Shown here one piece after another: positions 57,337-64,000 of a DNA stretch of 64,000 nucleotides (position 1 is its first letter; each line of letters starts with the position of its first letter). This stretch comes from Roseateles oligotrophus (GTDB taxonomy: Bacteria > Pseudomonadota > Gammaproteobacteria > Burkholderiales > Burkholderiaceae_C). The notes beneath the pieces were generated by a model, which saw nothing but the letters and a program-made list of their open reading frames with translations, was not told where the DNA came from and ran no database searches. Made by a program: the position numbers and the translations under genes. Where the stretch lies: assembly GCF_025717515.1 (NCBI RefSeq), contig NZ_JAJIRN010000003.1, positions 124,001 through 188,000 on the forward strand, read 5' to 3'.

Positions 57337-57909
57337 ATGAAGGACATCGCAACCCAACTGAACGCCTTGCGCCCGCAGTTGCTGAAGTTTGCGCAATTGC
57401 AACTGCGCAATGCGGCCTGGGCCGAGGATGCCGTGTCCGAGACCCTGCTGGTGGCGATCGAGAAACCGCAAAGTTTCAGCGGGGCTTCGCAGCTGAAGAC
57501 TTGGCTGATTGGCATCCTCAAACACAAGCTGGTCGATCAGATCCGCCGCAACTGCCGTGAAATGTCGAGCACGCCGGAAGATGCCGAGGATCTCGATGAT
57601 GATTTGTTCAAGGCCGATGGCCACTGGCGTGAGCGACCCAAGGATTGGGGCGACCCCGATCATTGTTTGCGTCAGGTGGACTTCATGAAGGTGATGGAGG
57701 CCTGCGTTGAACATTTGCCGGGTCAGCAGGGCCGACTCTTCATGATGCGCGAGTGGCTGGAGTTGGATACCGAGGAGATCTGCCGGGAATTGAGCATCAG
57801 CCCGGCCAACCTTTGGGTCATGTTGCACCGGGCACGTTTGCGTCTGCGCGAATGTCTGCAACTGAATTGGTTTGATGCGCAGGAACTGCAGACTGGCGGT
57901 GCAGCATGA
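57337..57909 (+). CDS. ECF-type RNA polymerase sigma factor
   Basis: A 190-residue sigma-70 family protein if started at ATG 57337; the frame is open upstream (ATG at 57223), but that part has low G+C third positions and is probably leader. Region 2 is RPQLLKFAQLQLRNAAWAED with the acidic AEDAVSET and LKTWLIGILKHKLVDQIRR; region 4 is PGQQGRLFMMREWLELDTEE and LSISPANLWVMLHRARLRLR. It overlaps the next small gene by four bases (ATGA). Opposite lies a Ser/Thr kinase gene. Since region 2.2 keeps its acidic residues, activation by phosphorylation in the style of Vibrio EcfP is not required by sequence. Confidence 0.9.
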   Translation: MKDIATQLNALRPQLLKFAQLQLRNAAWAEDAVSETLLVAIEKPQSFSGASQLKTWLIGILKHKLVDQIRRNCREMSSTPEDAEDLDDDLFKADGHWRERPKDWGDPDHCLRQVDFMKVMEACVEHLPGQQGRLFMMREWLELDTEEICRELSISPANLWVMLHRARLRLRECLQLNWFDAQELQTGGAA

Positions 57910-58097
57910 TGGGATTGCCCAAATGCAAGGACATTACTCGCATGGTGCTTGAGGGCGAAGAACGCCGCTTGGGCCAGACCGAACAACTCCTGATACGGGC
58001 GCATTATTTGATCTGCAAGGGCTGCACCAACTTCGGCAAGCAAGTCGAGTTGATGCGCAAGGCGTCGGCGCAATGGCGCAGCTATTCCGGGGAGTAA
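57906..58097 (+). CDS. Small zinc-finger (zf-HC2-like) putative anti-sigma protein
   Basis: A 63-residue soluble protein with the ZAS-type motif H-x3-C-x2-C (AHYLICKGCTNFGKQ) and an upstream cysteine (LPKCKDITRMVLEGEERRLG). There is no membrane helix or effector domain, so it is one of the minimal cytoplasmic anti-sigma zinc fingers. It begins inside the stop codon of the sigma gene (ATGA at 57906-57909), ensuring co-translation. Release of zinc or oxidation of the cysteines often frees the sigma factor in related systems; that is known for the family, not shown here. Confidence 0.85.
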   Translation: MMGLPKCKDITRMVLEGEERRLGQTEQLLIRAHYLICKGCTNFGKQVELMRKASAQWRSYSGE

Positions 58098-58132
58098 ATT
58101 CGGCCAATCCGCCGCCGAACAAATATGAAAAA

Positions 58133-58170
58133 AGCCCTCAAGTCCTTGATGGACTTGGGGGCTTGATTGT
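58133..58170 (+). terminator. Intrinsic terminator of the sigma/anti-sigma operon
   Basis: A 13-bp stem with one G-T pair (58133-58145 with 58151-58163) and a 5-nt loop, followed by a T-rich tract ending in TTTT near 58168-58173. Confidence 0.85.
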
Positions 58171-59046
58171 TTTGACAAGTTAATTGATACCCGTCGGGAA
58201 ATAAAGCATCTCTTGGCGCTGCTTGCAAAACATCAACCAATACATGACCTTGTTTGCGGCGGGCGTAAACCATTGATCTGTACAAATTGTTTTTGAAAAC
58301 GACTGGCCGCGACAAGGCAATACCTGGCTCGATGTCAAATTACGCCAGCAATTGTTTTCTAGTGGAAGTGCTGGACGCTTGGTTGACGCGGGGTGCGGTG
58401 AGCGCTGCATTGAGTTGGTCGCAAGACTGGCTTTGTATCTCCTCGCGCGCACGTTCAAGGCGGTAATAAACGCCGTCAGAATAGGGTCGGTGCAATTCGA
58501 GGCAATCGTCAACCGGCGTGCACTTTGAGGAGCACAGGGATGAGCATTTCGTTGGACAAACGTCTGCAGCACCTCCCGAAGCTGCCGATCGACAAATTTG
58601 CGGCGCGAGACCATCAGGGCCCGCCGGCGCCAACATCAAACTATTCATAACGAGGCACTGTGCATAAGTGCCCAAAGCGGAAGCTCGTCCACATTCAGCG
58701 TTAGGCTGATCGGAATCGCTCGCTCGGTGCCGGAGCGGCCTACGCACTGGCCCCAAACGACAGCTTCTGAGCGTCGCGACAGACTCACTTCGCTGCAAGG
58801 CAGCCGGCCCAGTGCGGCCCTAGGCGATGCCCACGTCGTTTCCCTGAAGCGGTGAACCCGTGTCAAACGGCCCGGGCGTCTTTCCGCTTTCCTAACGAAC
58901 AGCGTTGCCCCTGCAGCATGCAGGGCCCCACAATCGGCAGAATTACTCAATTGGCACAATGCACGATCTAGCTTCGTTTCGTCCCGTGCCTGTTGCCGGC
59001 CCTTTTCATGCTCCCAGCTGTCGCCCTTTTGAAAAAGCACCTCTCG
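58171..59046. other. Gene-poor 876-bp stretch
   Basis: After the sigma operon the sequence becomes richer in A+T (about 58171-58360) and then returns to high G+C without a clear gene. Minus-strand frames with protein-like pieces exist (for example LELHRPYSDGVYYRLERARE near 58400-58500 and MVYARRKQGHVLVDVLQAAP near 58270) but lack starts with ribosome-binding sites and run into the terminator, so they may be decayed remnants. One short plus-strand frame at 58540 is listed separately. Confidence 0.5.
58540..58650 (+). CDS. Possible 36-residue small ORF
   Basis: Begins MSISLDKRLQHLPKLPIDKF after a good GAGGAG site seven bases before the ATG, and ends in TAA at 58648-58650. The product is basic and has no known match that I recall. 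Its support is the ribosome-binding site alone; it may be the truncated start of a lost gene. Confidence 0.25.
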   Translation: MSISLDKRLQHLPKLPIDKFAARDHQGPPAPTSNYS

Positions 59047-60297
59047 ATGAATTCCCGCTTCCACCCTGCCTTCCAGCTTTCCGTCATGCTTGCCAGCGCT
59101 TTCTTGGTCGCAGCGCCCACGACGGCCCTCAGCGCCCAGCACGCCAAGCCGCGCGCCGCCGCGCACAAACAAAAGGCCGCTGCCCCCGCTGAACCGGCGA
59201 TGACCACCGACGCCAACGGGCAGTCGGTGCCGGTCCTTGCCAACAAGGCCTGGGTGCTGCTGGATTTCAATACCGGGCAGCTCCTGGCCTCGTCGAATCC
59301 GGACGAGCCGCTGCCGCCGGCGTCGTTGACCAAGATGATGACCAGCTACCTGGTCGAGCAGGCGCTCAAGAACGGCAAGGTCAAACCCAACGATCCGGTC
59401 ACCATGAGCCTCAGCGCCTGGTGCCGCGGCGGCAAGGAGGGTGACAGCTGTATGTTCGTGCCTCTCAACGCGCAGGCGTCCCTGATGGACATGCTGCGCG
59501 GCGTGGTCATCGCCAGCGGCAACGATGCGTCCAAGGCCTTGGCAGAGCACATTGGCGGCTCGGAGGCCGGCTTCGCGGCGATGATGAACACCGAGGCGCA
59601 GAAGCTGGGCATGACCAAGACCCATTTCGCGAATTCGGCCGGCCTGCCCGACCCCAACAACAAGGCATCGGCCCGCGACTTGGCGGTGCTGGCGGCCGCC
59701 ATCATCCGCAACAGCGCCGAGTACTACCCCATCTACGCCGAGCGGGAGTTCACCTACAACGGCATCAAGCAAGGCAACCGCAATGCACTGCTGTACACCG
59801 ACCCCACGGTCGACGGACTCAAGACCGGGCACACCGACGAAGCGGGCTACTGCCTGACCGCATCGGCCAAGCGCAACGGCATGCGCCTGATCTCGGTCAT
59901 CCTGAATGCCGACAGTAAGCAGGCCCGCGCCGATCAGACGCGCGTGCTGTTCAACTGGGGATACGCGAACTTCGAGGAAGCCTCCCCCGCACAGGTTGGC
60001 GCGACGCTGACCAGCGCGAAGGTCACCTACGGCGTGGCGCCTACGGTCATTGCAGGCATTGCACAGCCATGGACGCTGGTGGTGCCCAAGGGCCAGGCGG
60101 CCGCTGTCCAGACGGCAGTCACGCTGAATCCTGCACTCGAGGCGCCTATCGCCAAGGGCGCCGTGATCGGCAAGGTCGTCGCCACGGCCAACGGAAAGCA
60201 ACTCGGCGAGGCCCCCGTGGTTGCGCTCGCTGACGTGGAGCGCGCGGGCTTCTTCGAGCGCCTGCGCCAGCGCGTCTCCGGCTGGTTCTCGAAGTAA
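59047..60297 (+). CDS. D-alanyl-D-alanine carboxypeptidase (PBP5/6-type)
   Basis: A 416-residue exported serine peptidase of the S11 family. The signal peptide spans about residues 1-30 (HPAFQLSVMLASAFLVAAPT). The penicillin-binding motifs are complete: Ser93-x-x-Lys96 in PASLTKMM, Ser157-Gly-Asn in IASGNDASKA and Lys259-Thr-Gly in GLKTGHTDEAGY. A C-terminal beta-domain (about 310-400) and a final amphipathic helix (FFERLRQRVSGWFSK) anchor it to the membrane surface, as in DacA/DacC. It trims the terminal D-Ala of peptidoglycan stem peptides. Because it lies in a looser region, it may be an additional copy rather than the housekeeping dacA; no lipB or rlpA partner is adjacent. Confidence 0.93.
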   Translation: MNSRFHPAFQLSVMLASAFLVAAPTTALSAQHAKPRAAAHKQKAAAPAEPAMTTDANGQSVPVLANKAWVLLDFNTGQLLASSNPDEPLPPASLTKMMTSYLVEQALKNGKVKPNDPVTMSLSAWCRGGKEGDSCMFVPLNAQASLMDMLRGVVIASGNDASKALAEHIGGSEAGFAAMMNTEAQKLGMTKTHFANSAGLPDPNNKASARDLAVLAAAIIRNSAEYYPIYAEREFTYNGIKQGNRNALLYTDPTVDGLKTGHTDEAGYCLTASAKRNGMRLISVILNADSKQARADQTRVLFNWGYANFEEASPAQVGATLTSAKVTYGVAPTVIAGIAQPWTLVVPKGQAAAVQTAVTLNPALEAPIAKGAVIGKVVATANGKQLGEAPVVALADVERAGFFERLRQRVSGWFSK

Positions 60298-60567
60298 AGC
60301 ACCGGGTGAGCGTGGACGTCGAGCTGTCGCTGTCAAGCAAGACCGGCGCCAACAGGCTGATCGGAGCCGTTCGAATCGGAGAGGCCACCGGAGGGCTGCA
60401 ATCTCCAAGAATCAGCATTTAAGGATGTCCGCAGCCCTTGCCGGCGACCACCCCGACCCGGGCCCCTGATGACGATTCGCCGCGCCTCCAGGCAAAATCC
60501 AGATGATAGGGGCGAGCCTGGCATCAGGCCTGCCGGGAAGCCCAACTTGAAGAATGGAGCAGCATCA

Positions 60568-61008
60568 ATGGCACTGACGAAGAAAGGCGAGTTCTGGTAC
60601 GGGACGACGTCCGGCGACACCCAAGCCGAGCTGCGCAGCTACAGCGTTGCGAATCGCCATGAGGCCGTCCGGTTTGCCGCGTCCAAATGCGATTGCGGGT
60701 GCCGGACCTTCGCGCTGCAGACCGATGAAGAAGCCGGCGTGGCGATCCGCACCTGCACAGACTGCGGGCAGGAGCACCTGATGGGCGACAGCGCGGACTA
60801 CGTTGAAGAAGCCGCGCCCGAGGCGCACGAGTGCGTGTGCGAGAACGAGGTGTTCGAGCTGATGTCCGGCGTCTCCGTGTACAAGGGCACACATGACGTG
60901 AGCTGGTACTACATCGCTTGCCGCTGCGTGGAATGCAATCTGGTCGGGGTCTTCGCAGACTGGAAGTGTGAAGCTGGGGATGCGGCGGCCTTCCTCGCCA
61001 AGGTATGA
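60568..61008 (+). CDS. Cysteine-rich hypothetical protein
   Basis: A 146-residue cytoplasmic protein starting at ATG 60568 after GGAG. It contains ten or so cysteines in pairs that look like zinc ribbons: KCDCGCRTF, CTDCGQEHLM, HECVCENEVFE, IACRCVECNLVGVFADWKC. The regular spacing suggests two metal sites. The N-terminus MALTKKGEFWYGTTSGDTQA has no signal peptide. It stands alone 270 bp after the carboxypeptidase gene. No family name can be given. Confidence 0.75.
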   Translation: MALTKKGEFWYGTTSGDTQAELRSYSVANRHEAVRFAASKCDCGCRTFALQTDEEAGVAIRTCTDCGQEHLMGDSADYVEEAAPEAHECVCENEVFELMSGVSVYKGTHDVSWYYIACRCVECNLVGVFADWKCEAGDAAAFLAKV

Positions 61009-61475
61009 GCGGCCGAACCCCGCAGAGATCAGGCTCGCAGGCTCGGGGTCACGCAAGGCTCAGATTCAGGGCTCAAGTTTCAGGCCCTAGCTCGAGCAAT
61101 ACCTGACCCTCTCGCGCTGGAGAACCAAGCCTCGGCACGTCAACGGCGCCATGATCGCACTTACCGCGCGAGCGGCCGAGGGGTGTCATGAAGTGGTCGG
61201 TGGACTTGGCTGTATCAATGACAGCTAGCGGCCGGGAGCGGGTGGTGAGCGCGGTGGGCCAGGGGTTCTCCATGGTTTTCATCTCCAGGCCACCCTTCCC
61301 CTCAACCCAAGGGTGGACAAAGCCGTCGTTGCCGAACAGAATCCGGTCGGCTCAAAGACCAATCAAAGACCGGCCGAAGCCGGCATCCATGGCAGTGCAC
61401 AGTCAGGTTCGCCTGCCTCTGTGTCGCTTGCACCCAAAATCGCGCCAAACAAGTCCACAGATCAGGGAGATCAAC
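61009..61475. other. 467-bp intergenic region
   Basis: High G+C sequence before the repeat-protein gene with no gene I can support. A minus-strand frame (61073-61282) has no ribosome-binding site. The GGGAGA ribosome-binding site of the next gene is at its right end. No clear promoter was recognised. Confidence 0.5.
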
Positions 61476-64000
61476 ATGCACCGCCGCCCCACCCGCTCGT
61501 TACGCCCCCGCCACTCCGCCCTGGCCCTTGGGCTGGCGATGGCTTTTGGGCAAGCGCAGGCGGCAACGGTCAGCATACCGGGCGGCCAGTGGCTCACACC
61601 GGCCTGCACGCTGATCGGTGAGGACTACATCGGCGCAGGTGGGCTGTTGGTTCAAGGCAGCAATTGCTGGGTCACCCTCACCGGCGCCAGCAGCTACAGC
61701 GGCGGCACGCTGATCAACGCCAGCAGCACGCTGCAAATCGGCAATGGCGGCACCACGGGCTCCATCACCGGCAATGTACTCAACAACGGCACGCTGATCT
61801 TCGATCGTTCCAATGACCTGAGTTTTGCGGGCAGCATCAGCGGCAGCGGTGATCTAAGAAAGCTAGGTGCCGGCACGTTGACGTTGAGTGGCATCAATAC
61901 CTACACCGGAACCACCGTCATCGCTGAAGGCACGCTGGCCTTCACGAACCCGGGCAATCAGACGCTCAGCGGCTCCATCTATGGCTCGGGAGGTTTGAGC
62001 AAGTCGGGCGGGGGCACGCTAACGCTGAGCGGCTACGTCAACTACGGCGGCGCCACAACCATCAAGGACGGGACACTGGCATTCTCGGGGGGCAATCTCT
62101 CCGGCGCCATCAGCGGCAGCGGTGGCTTGACCAAGTCTGGTGCTGGCACATTAACGCTTGCTGGCATCAACAGCTACACCGGCGCCACTTCCATCAACGG
62201 TGGCACCTTGCTATTCTCAAGCTGGAACGATCAGTCGCTCAGCGGCGCGATCACCGGCAGCGGAAGTTTAAGAAAGTCGGGCGGGGGCACGCTGACCCTG
62301 GCCGGCATCAACAGCTACACCGGTGCCACCGACATCGAAGAAGGTACGCTGGCGTTCACGAATGCAGGTGACCAGACGCTCAGCGGCGCCATCACCGGCT
62401 GGGGCGGTTTGAGCAAGTCCGGCGCCGGCACGCTGACCCTGGCCGGCATCAACAGCTATAGCGGCGTCACCGCCATTAACGGCGGCACGCTGGCCTTCGC
62501 GAACCCGGGCGATCAGACGCTCAGCGGCAACATCAGCGGCAGCGGTGGCTTGAGCAAGTCGGGTGCTGGCACGCTGACCTTGGCCGGCATCAACAGCTAC
62601 AGCGGCGCCACCGCCATCAATGGCGGCTCGCTGGCGTTCACGAACCCGGGCGATCAGACGCTCAGCGGCGCCATCAGTGGCGGCGGTGGCTTGACCAAGT
62701 CGGGCGCCGGCACGCTGACCCTGCTCGGCATCAACAGCTACACCGGACCCACCACCCTCAACAGTGGCACACTGGAATTCGCAAACGCGGGCAACCAGAC
62801 ACTCAGCGGCAACATCAGCGGCAACGGTGGCTTGACCAAGTCCGGCGCGGGCACGCTGACCCTGGCCGGTATCAACAGCTATAGCGGCGTCACCGCCATT
62901 AACGGCGGCACGCTGGCCTTCGCGAACCCGGGCGATCAGACGCTCAGCGGCGCCATCAGCGGCAGCGGTGGCTTGAGCAAGTCGGGTGCTGGCACGCTGA
63001 CCTTGGCCGGCATCAACAGCTACAGCGGCGCCACCGCCATCAATGGCGGCACGCTGGCGTTCACGAACCCGAGCGATCAGACGCTCAGCGGCGCCATCAG
63101 TGGCGGCGGTGGCTTGACCAAGTCGGGCGCTGGCACGCTGACCCTGCTCGGCATCAACAGCTACACCGGACCCACCACCCTCAACAGTGGCACACTGGAA
63201 TTCGCAAACGCGGGCAACCAGACACTCAGCGGCAACATCAGCGGCAGCGGTGGCTTGACCAAGTCGGGCGCGGGCACGCTGACCCTGGCCGGTATCAACA
63301 GCTATACAGGCTACACCGACATCTCTGAAGGCACGCTGGCCTTCACGAACCCGGGCAATCAGACGCTCAGCGGCTTCATCTACGGCTCGGGAGGTTTGAG
63401 CAAGTCGGGCGCGGGCACGCTAACGCTGAGTGGCTACGTCAGCTACGGCGGCGCCACAACCATCAAGGACGGGACACTGGCATTCTCGGGCTCGGGCGGC
63501 TATCTCTCCGGCGCCATCAGCGGCACCGGTGGCTTGACCAAATCGGGTGCTGGGACATTGCAGCTTGATGGCATCAACAGCTACACCGGCGCCACTGTCA
63601 TCAACGGTGGCACCTTGCTATTTTCAAGCTGGAACGATCAGTCGCTCAGCGGCGCCATCAGCGGCAGCGGAAGTTTAAGAAAATTTGGCCCGGGCACGCT
63701 GACTCTGGGCGGTATCAACAGCTATACCGGCGCCACCGACATCAATGACGGTACGCTGGCCTTCACGAACCCGGGCAATCAGACGCTCAGCGGCGCCGTC
63801 ACCGGCGGCGGCGGTTTGAGCAAGTCGGGCTCGGGCACGCTGACGCTCACCGGCATCAATAGCTACGCCGGAACCACGGCCATCAACGGCGGCCGACTCG
63901 CCTTTGCGAGCGCGGGCGATCAGATAATCAGTGGCAACATCAGCGGCGACGGCAGCCTGCAACAAGGCAGCACCAGCACGCTGGTGCTGGGAGGCAGCAG
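61476..64000 (+). CDS. Autotransporter-type surface protein with passenger repeats (3' end outside window)
   Basis: Starts at ATG 61476 six bases after GGGAGA and is open to the end of the window, 841 codons so far. A signal peptide (about HSALALGLAMAFGQAQA) precedes a short unique region with three cysteines (PACTLIGEDY, GSNCWVTLTG), and then at least 15 repeats of a 47-residue unit of the autotransporter-associated beta-strand type: GINSYTGATSINGGTLLFSS-like strands ending in KSGAGTLTLA. Such passengers fold as a beta-helix and are exported by a C-terminal beta-barrel (type V secretion); the barrel must lie downstream. Adhesion or biofilm matrix is the usual role. The repeats are so alike that copy number may vary. 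Confidence 0.88.
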   Translation, partial: MHRRPTRSLRPRHSALALGLAMAFGQAQAATVSIPGGQWLTPACTLIGEDYIGAGGLLVQGSNCWVTLTGASSYSGGTLINASSTLQIGNGGTTGSITGNVLNNGTLIFDRSNDLSFAGSISGSGDLRKLGAGTLTLSGINTYTGTTVIAEGTLAFTNPGNQTLSGSIYGSGGLSKSGGGTLTLSGYVNYGGATTIKDGTLAFSGGNLSGAISGSGGLTKSGAGTLTLAGINSYTGATSINGGTLLFSSWNDQSLSGAITGSGSLRKSGGGTLTLAGINSYTGATDIEEGTLAFTNAGDQTLSGAITGWGGLSKSGAGTLTLAGINSYSGVTAINGGTLAFANPGDQTLSGNISGSGGLSKSGAGTLTLAGINSYSGATAINGGSLAFTNPGDQTLSGAISGGGGLTKSGAGTLTLLGINSYTGPTTLNSGTLEFANAGNQTLSGNISGNGGLTKSGAGTLTLAGINSYSGVTAINGGTLAFANPGDQTLSGAISGSGGLSKSGAGTLTLAGINSYSGATAINGGTLAFTNPSDQTLSGAISGGGGLTKSGAGTLTLLGINSYTGPTTLNSGTLEFANAGNQTLSGNISGSGGLTKSGAGTLTLAGINSYTGYTDISEGTLAFTNPGNQTLSGFIYGSGGLSKSGAGTLTLSGYVSYGGATTIKDGTLAFSGSGGYLSGAISGTGGLTKSGAGTLQLDGINSYTGATVINGGTLLFSSWNDQSLSGAISGSGSLRKFGPGTLTLGGINSYTGATDINDGTLAFTNPGNQTLSGAVTGGGGLSKSGSGTLTLTGINSYAGTTAINGGRLAFASAGDQIISGNISGDGSLQQGSTSTLVLGGS
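61890..63992 (+). repeat. Tandem 141-bp repeats in the autotransporter passenger
   Basis: Unit starts (the GGCATCAACAGC-type codons) fall at 61890, 62031, 62163, 62304, 62445, 62586, 62727, 62868, 63009, 63150, 63291, 63432, 63570, 63711 and 63852. Spacing is exactly 141 bp except for one 132-bp and one 138-bp unit, so all stay in frame. A three-unit block (62445-62867) is almost identical to the next one (62868-63290), and 61890-62303 resembles 63291-63710, indicating recent segmental duplication. Confidence 0.95.

Noticed and set aside
58180-58798. Minus-strand protein-like frames after the sigma operon
   Set aside because: No start with a ribosome-binding site, frames overlap one another and run towards the sigma operon terminator; treated as possible remnants only.
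58645-60408. Minus-strand 587-codon frame over the carboxypeptidase
   Set aside because: The plus strand holds the three penicillin-binding motifs in order; the minus frame is its shadow.
61873-63965. CRISPR-like array
   Set aside because: The regular 141-bp spacing is an in-frame protein repeat with diverging copies, not short identical repeats with unique spacers.

Overview
The window reads as a dense, high-G+C chromosome segment of a free-living betaproteobacterium. The order Burkholderiales, and within it the Roseateles/Paucibacter/Sphaerotilaceae type of genome, is my inference. It rests on the GTP-type PEP carboxykinase, several LysR regulators facing their targets, many GGDEF and sensor-kinase genes, a PEP-CTERM protein and two YecA-like proteins. 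No rRNA, tRNA, CRISPR array or intact insertion sequence was seen.

Layout. 1-9 kb: the 5' part of an exported beta-helix protein (running off the left edge), an Old Yellow Enzyme, a MOSC protein, pckG with an unusual leader, then a LysR/YecA/metallophosphoesterase/UspA stretch. 9-19 kb: argP facing dadA, an Hsp70-like ATPase, an S9 peptidase, a second YecA paralogue, a candidate small RNA, and a LysR gene facing mmsA with a clear operator and promoter between them. 19-33 kb: signalling and envelope genes. These are one GGDEF protein with a ruined active site, two translationally coupled membrane diguanylate cyclases, an SDR, RlpA, a FAH-family hydrolase, nadC, a chemoreceptor, a 7TMR-DISM diguanylate cyclase and an orphan ParA. 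33-39 kb: a PEP-CTERM/SdiA-regulated protein, a CHAD protein, an EamA exporter with a divergent LysR, and a Cache/PAS histidine kinase. 40-49 kb: a 1383-residue hybrid kinase, two tandem periplasmic Cache-like proteins, cytochrome b561, a membrane protein and an OmpR-type two-component pair. 49-58 kb: a beta-eliminating lyase whose residues point to tyrosine phenol-lyase, an AraC regulator, MscS, and a TPR Ser/Thr kinase facing an ECF sigma factor with a tiny zinc-finger protein. 58-64 kb: a looser, gene-poor end with a D,D-carboxypeptidase, a cysteine-rich protein and the start of a giant repeat protein of the autotransporter type.

The most noteworthy points are: the repeat passenger with 141-bp units and a duplicated three-unit block; the candidate sRNA at about 16.5 kb; the terminator and inverted repeat ahead of pckG; the specificity residues of the lyase; the duplicated Cache proteins beside a hybrid kinase; the kinase/ECF/zinc-finger locus; and the catalytically broken GGDEF protein beside two intact ones. 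Nothing here is proven to be a new system. All calls come from reading the sequence and remembered family motifs; no searches were run.
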